Assembly (NCBI GenBank): GCA_009702725.1
Contig: WLHM01000026.1
Coordinates: 1 to 9,786, forward strand
Length of the DNA: 9,786 bases
Direction of reading: 5' to 3'
From: Actinomycetota bacterium
GTDB lineage: Bacteria; Actinomycetota; Actinomycetes; S36-B12
Shown: positions 1-7,500 of the stretch, one piece after another
How positions within the stretch are numbered: the stretch's first letter is position 1
Layout: the number at the start of each line of letters is the position of its first letter
The notes under the pieces: generated by a model
What the model saw: the letters and a program-made list of their open reading frames with translations, nothing else
Database searches by the model: none
What the model was told of the DNA's origin: nothing
Translations under genes and position numbers: made by a program

Positions 1-82
1 AATTGGGCCGTGCGATAGGCGTGCGATAGTGAGAGGGGTCCAGAGGGAACGAGGGGGCTCGAAGAGTGGCTGCCCTAAGAGT

Positions 83-107
83 AAACCCCTTGCACTGCAA
101 CGGGTTT
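83..107. terminator. hairpin downstream of the tRNA, candidate terminator
   Basis: An inverted repeat pairs AAACCC (83-88) with GGGTTT (102-107). After one C-C mismatch it continues as TTGC (90-93) with GCAA (97-100), leaving a three-base loop. It begins four bases beyond the CCA end of the tRNA on the minus strand, where a tRNA terminator would be expected. Past the stem the plus strand has the better T-rich tail (TCTT); the minus-strand tail is poor. It may therefore terminate both ways, or mainly stop plus-strand transcription entering the tRNA antisense. Confidence 0.45.
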
Positions 108-110
108 TCT

Positions 111-187
111 TGGTGGGGCGGGTCGGGCTCGAACCGACGACGACCGGATTATGAGTCCGGGGCTCTAACCAGCTGAGCTACCGCCCC
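111..187 (-). tRNA. tRNA with anticodon CAT, probably elongator tRNA-Met
   Basis: Read on the minus strand, all 77 bases fold as a tRNA. The acceptor stem is GGGGCGG with CCGCCCC, followed by discriminator A and an encoded CCA. The D stem is GCTC/GAGC around AGCTGGTTA. The anticodon stem is CCGGA/TCCGG around loop CTCATAA, and the T stem is GTCGG/CCGAC around TTCGAGC. The anticodon CAT is at 151-153. The TA-GCTC-AGCTGGTTA-GAGC block resembles actinobacterial elongator methionine tRNAs, which favours tRNA-Met. A CAT anticodon is also used by the lysidine-modified tRNA-Ile for AUA codons, and sequence alone does not exclude that. It lacks the mismatched first acceptor pair typical of initiator tRNA. 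A TAGACT hexamer at 197-202 (minus strand) is a possible -10 element, with no good -35 partner. Confidence 0.95.
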
Positions 188-276
188 CACGAGCAGAGTC
201 TAGATGAGGGCGGTCGAACCCGTCTCCAAGGACATCTACGACGTGTTAGCCAATGTGAACTTGGGATCTAGAAGTG

Positions 277-303
277 AAAAAGCCCCAGTAATGCACTGGG
301 TTT
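277..303 (-). terminator. intrinsic terminator of the oxidoreductase operon
   Basis: On the minus strand the hairpin CCCAGT-GCATT-ACTGGG (300-284) is followed by GC and five T residues (281-277), and AAA precedes the stem. This is a classic rho-independent terminator. It lies about 20 bases beyond the stop codon of the 322-1269 gene, so it ends the two-gene operon and keeps it separate from the tRNA further on. Confidence 0.8.
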
Positions 304-321
304 CGAGGGCACCTTTACCAC

Positions 322-1269
322 CTAGCGGGAGCCATGAAGTTGGTCGAGCATTCTCTGAACAGATAGTGACGTCTCTAGCGGGAGGACCCAACTTTCTTGA
401 CCGCGGATCTTTTTTCCGAAGTTTTGAATCATCAGCATGTATGGGTCCACCGCCTCAAACTCTTCAAAGTGATCACCTAATCGCAAGCTGCTCGAAGCGT
501 TCCACGAACTGAAAGCTTGTGTTCCAACTAATTCGACAGAGTTCTTCTCACCGCGCACGATCAGGCTTTGATTCTCGGGCATCTCGAATGAAGCCACTCC
601 ACAGGCGGTGATCGAATCATCGATGCGCATCTGCCAAGTACTTGTCAGATCGATCCCCGTAGGCCCTACCTTTTTATCGCAACTTTCTATTAAAACCTGC
701 GCGCCATCACCCATGAGAGCCGCGAACGCGTGCAGTGGGTAAACCCCGACATCATAAAGTGATCCACCACCCATGGCCGGTGAGAGTCGATAATTACCTT
801 CGATCGAGGCAGGGAAAGTAAATGACGAATCAATAGAAACTATTTCGCCAATATTTCCAGCCTTGACATAATCAATCATTCGGATCATTCGCGGATGCCA
901 ACGTGGCCAGACCGCCTCCACTAAGAGTCGATCATTGTCACGGGCGGCTTGAACCATGATTTCGACTTCAGCAGCGTTCATCGCAAAAGGTTTTTCGCAC
1001 AAGACATGCTTACCGGCTTTTAGAGCGGCCACGGTCCATTGGAAATGCAAGTGATTAGGGAGGCTTATGTAAACTGCATCTATCAATGGGTCGACAATTA
1101 GTTCTTCATAACTCTGGTGAATCGTGATGGGGTTAAGTGCTTGCGCACGATTCAAATCCCGACTTGCAACACTTTGGACAATGGTGTCAGCAGCTGCATT
1201 CATCGCTGGCACGATTGCTTTGGTTGCAATCCAACCAGCCCCAAGCAATCCCCAACGAACGTTTTTCAT
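322..1269 (-). CDS. Gfo/Idh/MocA family oxidoreductase (dihydrodiol/xylose dehydrogenase-like branch)
   Basis: This 315-residue cytoplasmic NAD(P)-dependent dehydrogenase probably acts on a sugar or sugar derivative. The N-terminal Rossmann fold is visible as GLLGAGWIA (residues 7-15). The family Glu-Lys-Pro signature is E92-K93-P94, whose lysine takes part in catalysis. The C-terminal substrate domain carries GGGSLYDVGVYPLH (167-180), with D173 and H180 at the expected active-site positions. That block and the VEAVWPRWHPR stretch (117-127) resemble glucose-fructose oxidoreductase, dimeric dihydrodiol dehydrogenase and NADP D-xylose dehydrogenase. Strand beta-2 ends in Ser-Arg (36-37), which in this family usually means NADP(H). 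The ATG overlaps the stop of the upstream gene as ATGA and no Shine-Dalgarno sequence is obvious, so translation is probably coupled. Length is normal. The substrate cannot be read from the sequence. Confidence 0.9.
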   Translation of the reverse strand: MKNVRWGLLGAGWIATKAIVPAMNAAADTIVQSVASRDLNRAQALNPITIHQSYEELIVDPLIDAVYISLPNHLHFQWTVAALKAGKHVLCEKPFAMNAAEVEIMVQAARDNDRLLVEAVWPRWHPRMIRMIDYVKAGNIGEIVSIDSSFTFPASIEGNYRLSPAMGGGSLYDVGVYPLHAFAALMGDGAQVLIESCDKKVGPTGIDLTSTWQMRIDDSITACGVASFEMPENQSLIVRGEKNSVELVGTQAFSSWNASSSLRLGDHFEEFEAVDPYMLMIQNFGKKIRGQESWVLPLETSLSVQRMLDQLHGSR

Positions 1270-2297
1270 TGAATCATTAAAGGCGTTACCGAACGGCCAT
1301 TGGATTGCGCAGATTCTTCCGCTGCTTGCATAATCGCAACTACATCACGAGATTGACGCGTTGTCACGCTCATTGGGGTGTCGTAGTTGAGATATGAAAC
1401 AACACTTTGATGGAAAGAATAGGGATCAGCAAGGGAGTTTGGGACTACTTCTTGCGTGCCATCGGACCGATAAACAGTAAGAATCGCAGGCAAATCAGCT
1501 GGCGCCGAACCAGCGGCTGGGTCCCAATTGCCGATTATCGCTCCGGTTGTCCCGAGAACATAGAATTTAGGTTTGCGCGCTGCCGCAAGATCTGAATTCG
1601 TGAATGTTGCGCGAGCTCCATCTGAAAACATTATTGAAACATCCGCATGGTCAGCATTAGTGACATGGTTCCAAACGCGCTTTTGATTAACCGCACTCAC
1701 TGTGTCTACCTTGCTTGGAATGATTGCGAGTATCTGATCGATGAAGTGGCTACCCCAGTCGAAAATTGCACCGCCAGATACCTCAGCATCTGAGTGCCAG
1801 TAAGAACATGGCTTGGAGTATCCGCCAACAAAACTCTCATACGAGAAGACTTCACCGATTGCTCCATCGTGTATCAATTTTTTCATCGTTACAAAATCCG
1901 CATCAAACCGCCGATTTTGATACACAACAAGAAGCAGATTTTTTGACGCAGCTAGTTCCATTAGTTCATCGCACTGTTCGACCGTAAGCGCCATCGGTTT
2001 TTCCAGGATCACGTTCAGGCCACGGTTTAAAGACTCTTTTGCCCAGCTGTAATGGCTATTTGGAGGAGTCGAGATGATTACGAGGTCAATCAATCCGGAA
2101 TCTAACATTTGAATTGAATCGGTAAATGTCTTTACATCGGGCGCCAAAACCTTTGAAGCCGACAACCTATCTGGATTTGTGTCAGCTACCGCAGTAAGAC
2201 GCAGGCCTTCAACTGCACTAATTGCCCGACTGTGCTCATCGCCGATAGCTCCGTACGCAAGCATTCCGACTCTAATTTCTTTTACGCTCTCGGACAC
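1266..2297 (-). CDS. Gfo/Idh/MocA family oxidoreductase (IolW/YvaA-like branch)
   Basis: This 343-residue cytoplasmic dehydrogenase is the first gene of a two-gene operon. The nucleotide-binding part has a glycine motif around G11-G19. The Glu-Lys-Pro signature is E99-K100-P101. QNRRFDADF (127-135) and FDWGSHFIDQ (179-188) follow, with D180 and H184 as likely catalytic residues. These two blocks closely resemble scyllo-inositol dehydrogenases of the IolW/YvaA type, so an inositol-like polyol or its keto form is the best-supported substrate guess. Strand beta-2 ends in an aspartate (D39), which usually favours NAD(H), unlike the partner gene. The start is GTG at 2297, four bases after AAGGGG (2302-2307). 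No transporter or inositol catabolic gene adjoins it. Confidence 0.9.
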   Translation of the reverse strand: MSESVKEIRVGMLAYGAIGDEHSRAISAVEGLRLTAVADTNPDRLSASKVLAPDVKTFTDSIQMLDSGLIDLVIISTPPNSHYSWAKESLNRGLNVILEKPMALTVEQCDELMELAASKNLLLVVYQNRRFDADFVTMKKLIHDGAIGEVFSYESFVGGYSKPCSYWHSDAEVSGGAIFDWGSHFIDQILAIIPSKVDTVSAVNQKRVWNHVTNADHADVSIMFSDGARATFTNSDLAAARKPKFYVLGTTGAIIGNWDPAAGSAPADLPAILTVYRSDGTQEVVPNSLADPYSFHQSVVSYLNYDTPMSVTTRQSRDVVAIMQAAEESAQSNGRSVTPLMIQ

Positions 2298-2335
2298 ACA
2301 ACCCCTTAGATTTACTTGCCTTTGTAATGGCCCTA

Positions 2336-2341
2336 ATTCTA
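2336..2341 (-). promoter_or_regulatory. candidate -10 element of the oxidoreductase operon
   Basis: TAGAAT on the minus strand fits the actinobacterial TANNNT consensus. It would start transcription near 2329, giving a leader of about 30 bases that contains the AAGGGG ribosome-binding site (2302-2307). No convincing -35 hexamer lies 16-18 bases upstream, where the sequence is the GCGAG repeat and tRNA relic. The call rests on position and the hexamer only. Confidence 0.35.
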
Positions 2342-2360
2342 GTCAATGAATTGGAATTGG

Positions 2361-2380
2361 GCGAGGCGAGGCGAGGCGGG
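2361..2380. repeat. short tandem repeat of GCGAG
   Basis: Three perfect tandem copies of GCGAG are followed by GCGGG (2376-2380). The run coincides with the T-stem and acceptor end of the tRNA relic, so it may come from slippage in dead tRNA sequence. No function is evident. Confidence 0.7.
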
Positions 2381-2438
2381 ATTGAACAGGCGGATACCAA
2401 ATTACGAGCGCGGGGCTTTACCTAACTGACCCGACTAC
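2365..2438 (-). pseudogene. decayed tRNA gene (tRNA relic)
   Basis: The minus strand keeps the order of a tRNA. The anticodon loop is CTCGTAA with CGT in the anticodon position, the T loop is TTCAATC, and the D-loop region is AGTTAGGTA followed by AAGC. A gapless alignment I made by hand to the intact tRNA at 111-187 (T-loop to D-loop) gives 37 matches over 54 positions. The folds are lost. The anticodon stem CCGCG/TTTGG has one clear mismatch and wobble pairs, the T stem has two mismatches, the D stem has two, the 5' acceptor strand does not pair with the 3' side, and CCA is replaced by CCT. The stop codon of the MFS gene (2435-2437) lies inside the 5' end. The original identity (Met-like or Thr-like by anticodon) is uncertain. 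Confidence 0.6.
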
Positions 2439-3646
2439 CTAGTTGAGGGTCGGATCGCAGTCATGGACACGATCGCGGCAAGAATCATCAACGCGGCGGC
2501 CAATATCCACGACCACTGAGCTCCCACGATGACCTCATCACGACCGGCGCTGGCAAGTAGCGTGCTGCCTACGACTAGCCCAAGAATTGAACCCACTAGA
2601 CGCATGGTCATGTTTATGCCTGAAGCATCTCCGCGATCCTCGGCGGGCACCGACCCCATGGCGGCCGCATTGGCAGCCGGTATCACGAAAGCCACTCCGA
2701 TTCCGATGAGGCACAGGCCAAGTCCGAGAAGCACCAGGTTCTCCGCAGGAGAGGCGAATGCGAGCACGATGAATCCGATGGCACCTACGGTCGCTCCCCA
2801 CAACATCGGAAGTCGAACCCCAATTCGATCCGCAAGGCGGCCCGTGAAGGGGGGCAGTACCAGCCACCAGACTCCATAAAGAACGAAAGCGAGACCAGAC
2901 ATAGTAGGTCCGAGGTTGTGAACGGCCCCCACGTAAAACACTAACGCCAACCAAGTAAGGGCGGCCGTAAAGTAGATGAGGGACACAACGACGGTGCCAG
3001 CCACGTAAGAGCGAATCCTCAACAAGGCAGCGTGCTGTAGTGAGCGCGATGGCGACGGCGCGGTCACCGGATGAATTACTCGACGTGCTGCGACCAATGC
3101 TGCGATCGCAATAAGTGCATTGACCCCGAATATCCATCGCCAGGATGCAACTTCAGCGAGTGCGCCTCCGATCACCGGGCTCAGTAACACCGACAATGCT
3201 CCGATGAAAGCCCACAATCCAAAAGCGCGTCCTATCAATTCCCGTGGAACAGCATCGGCGATAAGTGCCAACAGGCCGGAGAAGAGAATGCCCATGCCTA
3301 TCCCCTCGATCACGCGCCCGACGATCAACACGGTGAAAGTAGGGGCGAAAGCACACACCAGTGACCCGAGCACGATCACTGCCAGGCCGATTACTGAGGT
3401 GCGTCGGCGACCGACACGATCCCCGTAACGCCCCGCGAGGATGAGCACCAGTGCATCCGCGATCAAGAATGCTAGAAGAGTCCACCGGACTGAACTGAGA
3501 TCCAGTCCGAATTCGTCGCGAATTGATGGCAGAGCAACGTTCAGTGCGAACTCATTCAACGCTGCAAGTAGTAGTGGAAGCCCAGCCCAAACTACAACTA
3601 GGCGCCACTTAAGGATCGGTCGTTCTACTGCCCCCGTTGTAGACAT
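2435..3646 (-). CDS. MFS transporter, DHA2-like motifs in a 12-helix protein
   Basis: This 403-residue inner-membrane secondary transporter probably exports a drug or small metabolite using the proton gradient. About twelve hydrophobic segments are visible. LNVALPSI (35-42) at the end of helix 1 is typical of the EmrB/QacA (DHA2) group. Motif A is GRYGDRVGRRRT (72-83) between helices 2 and 3. The antiporter motif C region is LSVLLSPVIGGALAEV (151-166), followed by SWRWIF (168-173), also DHA2-like. Typical DHA2 proteins have fourteen helices and more residues. Here the hydrophilic link after helix 6 (about 188-210) leads straight to the second half, so the two central helices are absent. No Shine-Dalgarno sequence precedes the ATG; the transcript is probably leaderless. 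The coding sequence runs into a tRNA relic at its 3' end. No substrate can be assigned. Confidence 0.9.
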   Translation of the reverse strand: MSTTGAVERPILKWRLVVVWAGLPLLLAALNEFALNVALPSIRDEFGLDLSSVRWTLLAFLIADALVLILAGRYGDRVGRRRTSVIGLAVIVLGSLVCAFAPTFTVLIVGRVIEGIGMGILFSGLLALIADAVPRELIGRAFGLWAFIGALSVLLSPVIGGALAEVASWRWIFGVNALIAIAALVAARRVIHPVTAPSPSRSLQHAALLRIRSYVAGTVVVSLIYFTAALTWLALVFYVGAVHNLGPTMSGLAFVLYGVWWLVLPPFTGRLADRIGVRLPMLWGATVGAIGFIVLAFASPAENLVLLGLGLCLIGIGVAFVIPAANAAAMGSVPAEDRGDASGINMTMRLVGSILGLVVGSTLLASAGRDEVIVGAQWSWILAAALMILAAIVSMTAIRPSTR

Positions 3647-3652
3647 GTGTTC

Positions 3653-3658
3653 ACTGTA
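3653..3658 (-). promoter_or_regulatory. -10 element for a leaderless MFS transcript
   Basis: TACAGT on the minus strand matches TANNNT and is separated from the ATG at 3646 by exactly six bases (GAACAC). Transcription would therefore start at the A of the start codon, as in the leaderless mRNAs common in actinobacteria. The absence of a Shine-Dalgarno sequence in front of this ATG agrees. The -35 region is not recognisable. Confidence 0.5.
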
Positions 3659-3733
3659 TGTAGAGGGAGGCTAGATCCCGGTTAAGCCGCGGTGAACTGA
3701 GTAAAGAAAATTGGGATTAGATGGAGTCCTGGC

Positions 3734-4444
3734 TCACTTAGTTACCGCCTCGGCAAAGGCAGCCATAGAGGTGAATTCCCAATCCGGGGTAACCGCGCTA
3801 CCGGGATCAGGGGTTGCGCCCCAGCCTGGCTTGCCATGGCGCCTATTTATCCACACCGTCGGTAACCCAATCTCCTTGGCCGGGACATGGTCGTGGAAAA
3901 GGCTCTGCGCTACATGCAACAACTTGCCGGTAGGTACTTCCATTTCTCCGGCGCGCTCGATAAGGGCCGCGAAGTTACGAGGGTTTGGCTTATATGAACC
4001 TAGGTCTTCGGCGGTGATGATCGCATCGAATGTCACGCCTAGCTTCTCGTTGCTCGCAGCGAAACTGGCACGATCAATATTTGACAAGATGATGAGCCGA
4101 TAGTGGTTTGCTAATACTTGCAATGCGTCTATCGAGTCCGCGAACGCTGGCCATTGCCCGACACTGATGCCGAATTCTTCAGCGTCATGATCGGAGACGT
4201 CAACACCTAATTCATCCCCGGTGCGCCGCATGGCCTCGGCCAAAACTTGCGGGTACAGCCAGCCGCCATGTTCGACTTCCACCGCAGCCTCGTGGCTGGA
4301 ATAGGCGAGGAGCAGTTGCTCTGATGACAACTCCAATCCGCTTCGACGTGCCCAGGGATCAAGCACCGCGCTTATCCCGGCCTCCCAGTCGATCAAGGTG
4401 CCATAACAATCAAAACTCAGGGCTTCGAAGTCGGTCAATCGCAT
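3734..4444 (-). CDS. HAD-superfamily hydrolase, type II haloacid dehalogenase-like
   Basis: This 236-residue cytoplasmic hydrolase has the normal length for HAD subfamily IA. Motif I is FDCYGTLIDW (11-20) with nucleophile D12; the non-acidic residue two positions on (Y14) is the dehalogenase-type pattern rather than the Asp-x-Asp of phosphatases. Motif II is LSNID (120-124) with S121, motif III is K152 in YKPNP, and motif IV is HVAQSLFHDH (177-186) with D185. Known L-2-haloacid dehalogenases have Ser-Ser-Asn-x-x-Asp at motif IV, whereas here it reads AQSLFHD. True dehalogenase activity is therefore uncertain and the natural substrate unknown. The gene is transcribed divergently from the MMPL exporter, with about 107 bases between starts, and probably leaderless from a -10 element at 4451-4456. 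Confidence 0.88.
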   Translation of the reverse strand: MRLTDFEALSFDCYGTLIDWEAGISAVLDPWARRSGLELSSEQLLLAYSSHEAAVEVEHGGWLYPQVLAEAMRRTGDELGVDVSDHDAEEFGISVGQWPAFADSIDALQVLANHYRLIILSNIDRASFAASNEKLGVTFDAIITAEDLGSYKPNPRNFAALIERAGEMEVPTGKLLHVAQSLFHDHVPAKEIGLPTVWINRRHGKPGWGATPDPGSAVTPDWEFTSMAAFAEAVTK

Positions 4445-4450
4445 ATCCGA

Positions 4451-4456
4451 ATCTTA
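4451..4456 (-). promoter_or_regulatory. -10 element for a leaderless HAD hydrolase transcript
   Basis: TAAGAT on the minus strand fits TANNNT and lies exactly six bases (TCGGAT) before the ATG at 4444. This is the same geometry as at the MFS gene. It implies transcription starting at the start codon; no ribosome-binding site is seen. Confidence 0.5.
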
Positions 4457-4551
4457 GGCCTTTGCCCCATTCACGGCGGGATGCCCATTGGTCCAGTAAT
4501 CTGTCGTCAACGCTCATCTTGACAACCTCAACCGCACCCATCGGAGGCTTC

Positions 4552-7500
4552 GTGCTCGGCAAACTGTTACATGGTCTCGGAGCCGCCTGCGTGCGTCTGC
4601 GCTGGTTAGTAGTTGGGCTGTGGATAGTCGCCGCGGTTGGCATCACCCTCGTGGTTGGCCAGGTAGGTGCTGTCACCAATAACAATTTGACCCTGCCGGG
4701 TGCTGACAGCCAGGTCGCCTATGACGTACTTGAGCAGTACTTTCCGCCCCAGCAAAATGGCAGCAGCCAGGTGGTCTTTCACACAACAACCGGCCGCCTC
4801 GACGATGGTGGAGCCCAGCAACAAGCCGTAACCGACACCTATAACGCGCTAATTGATGTGCCCCATGTTGCGTCGGTAACCGATCCCTTCGCGAACGCCG
4901 CCTCCGGGTTAGTCAGTGCCGATGGAACTTACGCCTTCATCCCGGTGCTACTTGATATTGATAGTGGCCAACTTGATGAGGCAACTGCACAGGTTGTTTT
5001 TGATGCCGCCACAAAACCCGCCAATGCGATTGGAATGGAAGTTGCTGTAGGCGGCCCGGTTGGCGCCGCACTTTCCAAGCAGTCCACCGAGTCCAGTGAA
5101 GTAATTGGCCTGCTGACCGCAATGTTGATTATGGCCTTTACTTTCGGGTCGCTCGTCGCCATGGGCCTCCCGATCCTGACAGCGGTATTTGGCCTCGCCA
5201 TTGGGGTTGCGACCATCGGCCTCATTGGTCACTTAATTGACATACCAACCATCGGGCCCACTCTTGCCACCATGATCGGCTTGGGTGTCGGTATTGACTA
5301 CGCCCTGTTCCTAGTGACAAAACACCGATCACAAGTTCGCCAACAACAGATGGCCATAAGGGATTCGATAGCTGAAGCTGTAGCGACCAGCGGCGGAGCC
5401 ATCGTGTTTGCGGGGGGCACCGTCATAGTCGCCCTGCTCGCCCTTGCTGTTGCCCAGATTCCGTTTGTTACGTCACTCGGATACGCATGTGCGGTAGCCG
5501 TGTTCACCGCAGTACTCGCATCCCTCACTCTCTTACCTGCGATGCTTGCCATCCTCGGCCGCGGGGTCGATCGACTGGCCCTCCCAGCCTTCATGCAGCC
5601 GCGCGCCAAAGAACCAGACGCAACTTTTTGGGCACGATGGGCCGCGATGGTGGTCAGGCACCCAGCAATTTCATGCGCCGTCGCCTTGGTAATCATGGTG
5701 CCGTTGATCATTCCGCTGTTCACCTTGACCCTGGGTCAATCCGATACGGGAGTAAGTTCAACTAGCACTACCCAACGTGAAGCCTTCGATCTGATTTCAG
5801 CGGGTTTTGGCCCCGGCTACAACGGCGCACTCGTTGTTTCAGTCCTAATGGATCCTCCGGCGCAACCAAGTTCTGAATACACCGCTAAATATGACCAAGC
5901 GACTGCAATGCAAACTGAACTTGAGTCAACCCAGCAAACACTCACCGACCAAGCCGATTCACTTACTGCGCAGCAGGATGATCTGCAGTCCCAAGAAGAT
6001 GACTTAAACGCCCAGGCGGCAACATTGGAACAAGAACAGGCCGACCTCCAAACCCAAGTTGATGCTTTGAACGTCCAAAAGACCGCGCTTGAGAAGCAGC
6101 AGGCCGACCTCCAAACCCAGGGCGCGGCCCTCTCGAAGCAGGCTGATGATCTTCAAAAGCAGGCCGACTCACTAACTAAGCAGGCCGCTGATTTACAAAA
6201 ACAGGCCGACTCCCTGACTGCGCAACAACAAGCAGCACAGCAGCAGGCTGCCGCCCAAGCACAAAGTGGCGCCGATCCGGCAACCGCAAGCGCCAATCTC
6301 GCCGCCTTGCAGCAGACGCAGGCCTCCCTTACCGCGCAGGCAAATGATCTAACAAAGCAGGAAGCCGACCTAAAAGCACAACAGGATGAACTCAATAAGG
6401 AGAAGGCCGATCTTGAAGCACAACAGGCCGACCTACAAAAGCAGGCCGATGCACTAACCAAACAGGGCAACGAGCTACAGGCTCAGGCTGACGACTTAAC
6501 CGCTCAGGGCGCAGACCTGCAAGCCCAAGCCGATTCACTGCAGGCCCAGGCCGATGACCTGCAGACCCAAGGGGATCAGCTGCAGGCCCAGGCCGATGAC
6601 CTAACCGCCCAGCAGACCGCAGCCGAGCAAGAACAGCAGGATGCCTTGGCCCTCCAAGATGACCTGACAGCTCAGGTAACAACTGCTGGTGGTGATTCTC
6701 GAGCCACCGACCCGCGGATTGTTAAACTCCAAGACGCACTCGCAACACCAAGTGGCGTCCAACGGGTTATTCCGCCGATGGTCAACGACGCCGGTACCGC
6801 CGTCGTAATCAGCGTAATTGCCACCACCCGGCCGGCCGATCCCGCTACCGCGCAATTGGTGGATCAACTTAGAACTGAAGTTATCCCGCCGGCTCTAAGC
6901 CCAGGGATGCAGGCTGATGTCGGCGGTAATACCGCTAATAACGTAGATCTAGCGACTGTTATCACTGAAAAGCTCCCCTTGGTGATCCTCACCGTTATCG
7001 GGCTTAGCTTCTTACTTCTCCTTATTGCATTCAGGTCTTTGCTAATCCCGTTGCAAGCGGCAATTACAAACCTACTCTCGGCTGCTGCCGCATTTGGTGT
7101 GGTAACAGCGGTATTCCAATGGGGTTGGGGCCTCGACCTCATTGGTCTGTCGTCTCCGTATGGCACCGTACCTATCGCCAGTTTTGTGCCTTTGATGATG
7201 TTCGCAGCACTTTTTGGGCTGTCAATGGACTACGAGGTTTTCTTCATTAGCCATGTACAAGGCCTGCACGGCAAGGGCATGGCGCACAAGGATGCGGTGC
7301 GTTCTGGGCTAGCTTCCAGTGCGAAAATTATTTCAGCCGCCGCCTTGATCATGATCGCCGTATTTGGAAGCTTCATCCTCATTGATGATCCGATCATCAA
7401 ACAATTCGGAGTAGGCCTCTCAGTTGCGGTGGCACTCGCCGCACTCCTTGTCCTGCTACTTGCGCCCGCGATGCTCACCTTGTTCGGTGAGCGCACCTGG

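Noticed and set aside
9..29. Two copies of CGTGCGATAG at 9-18 and 20-29
   Set aside because: Only two units with a one-base spacer; not a CRISPR or iteron array, and there is no context at the window edge to interpret it.
204..512. Plus-strand open frame of 102 codons
   Set aside because: It runs across the operon terminator and antisense to the oxidoreductase gene, has no family resemblance and no ribosome-binding site.
111..2438. Classic integrative element with att sites at the tRNA
   Set aside because: Integration at a tRNA 3' end would put the element below position 111 and leave a short 3' copy at its far edge. Here the genes lie on the 5' side, the copy covers nearly the whole tRNA, and no integrase is present.
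2538..3137. Minus-strand open frame of 199 codons inside the MFS gene
   Set aside because: It is in a different frame of the same strand as a well-supported transporter and its Arg/Ser/Gly-rich product has no domain.
4519..4524. TTGACA as a -35 element for the MMPL gene
   Set aside because: The -10 position would coincide with the GGAGG ribosome-binding site and does not match TANNNT.
4324..4551. Extended N-terminus of the MMPL protein starting at ATG 4324
   Set aside because: The extra 76 codons lie largely antisense to the HAD gene, are Arg/Pro/Ser-rich and unlike any MMPL N-terminus. GTG 4552 has a GGAGG site and gives the expected start.
5963..6867. Several minus-strand open frames under the MMPL coiled coil
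   Set aside because: They are reading-frame shadows of a repetitive Gln/Ala-rich coding sequence; their Ser/Cys/Ala-rich products reflect the repeat on the opposite strand.
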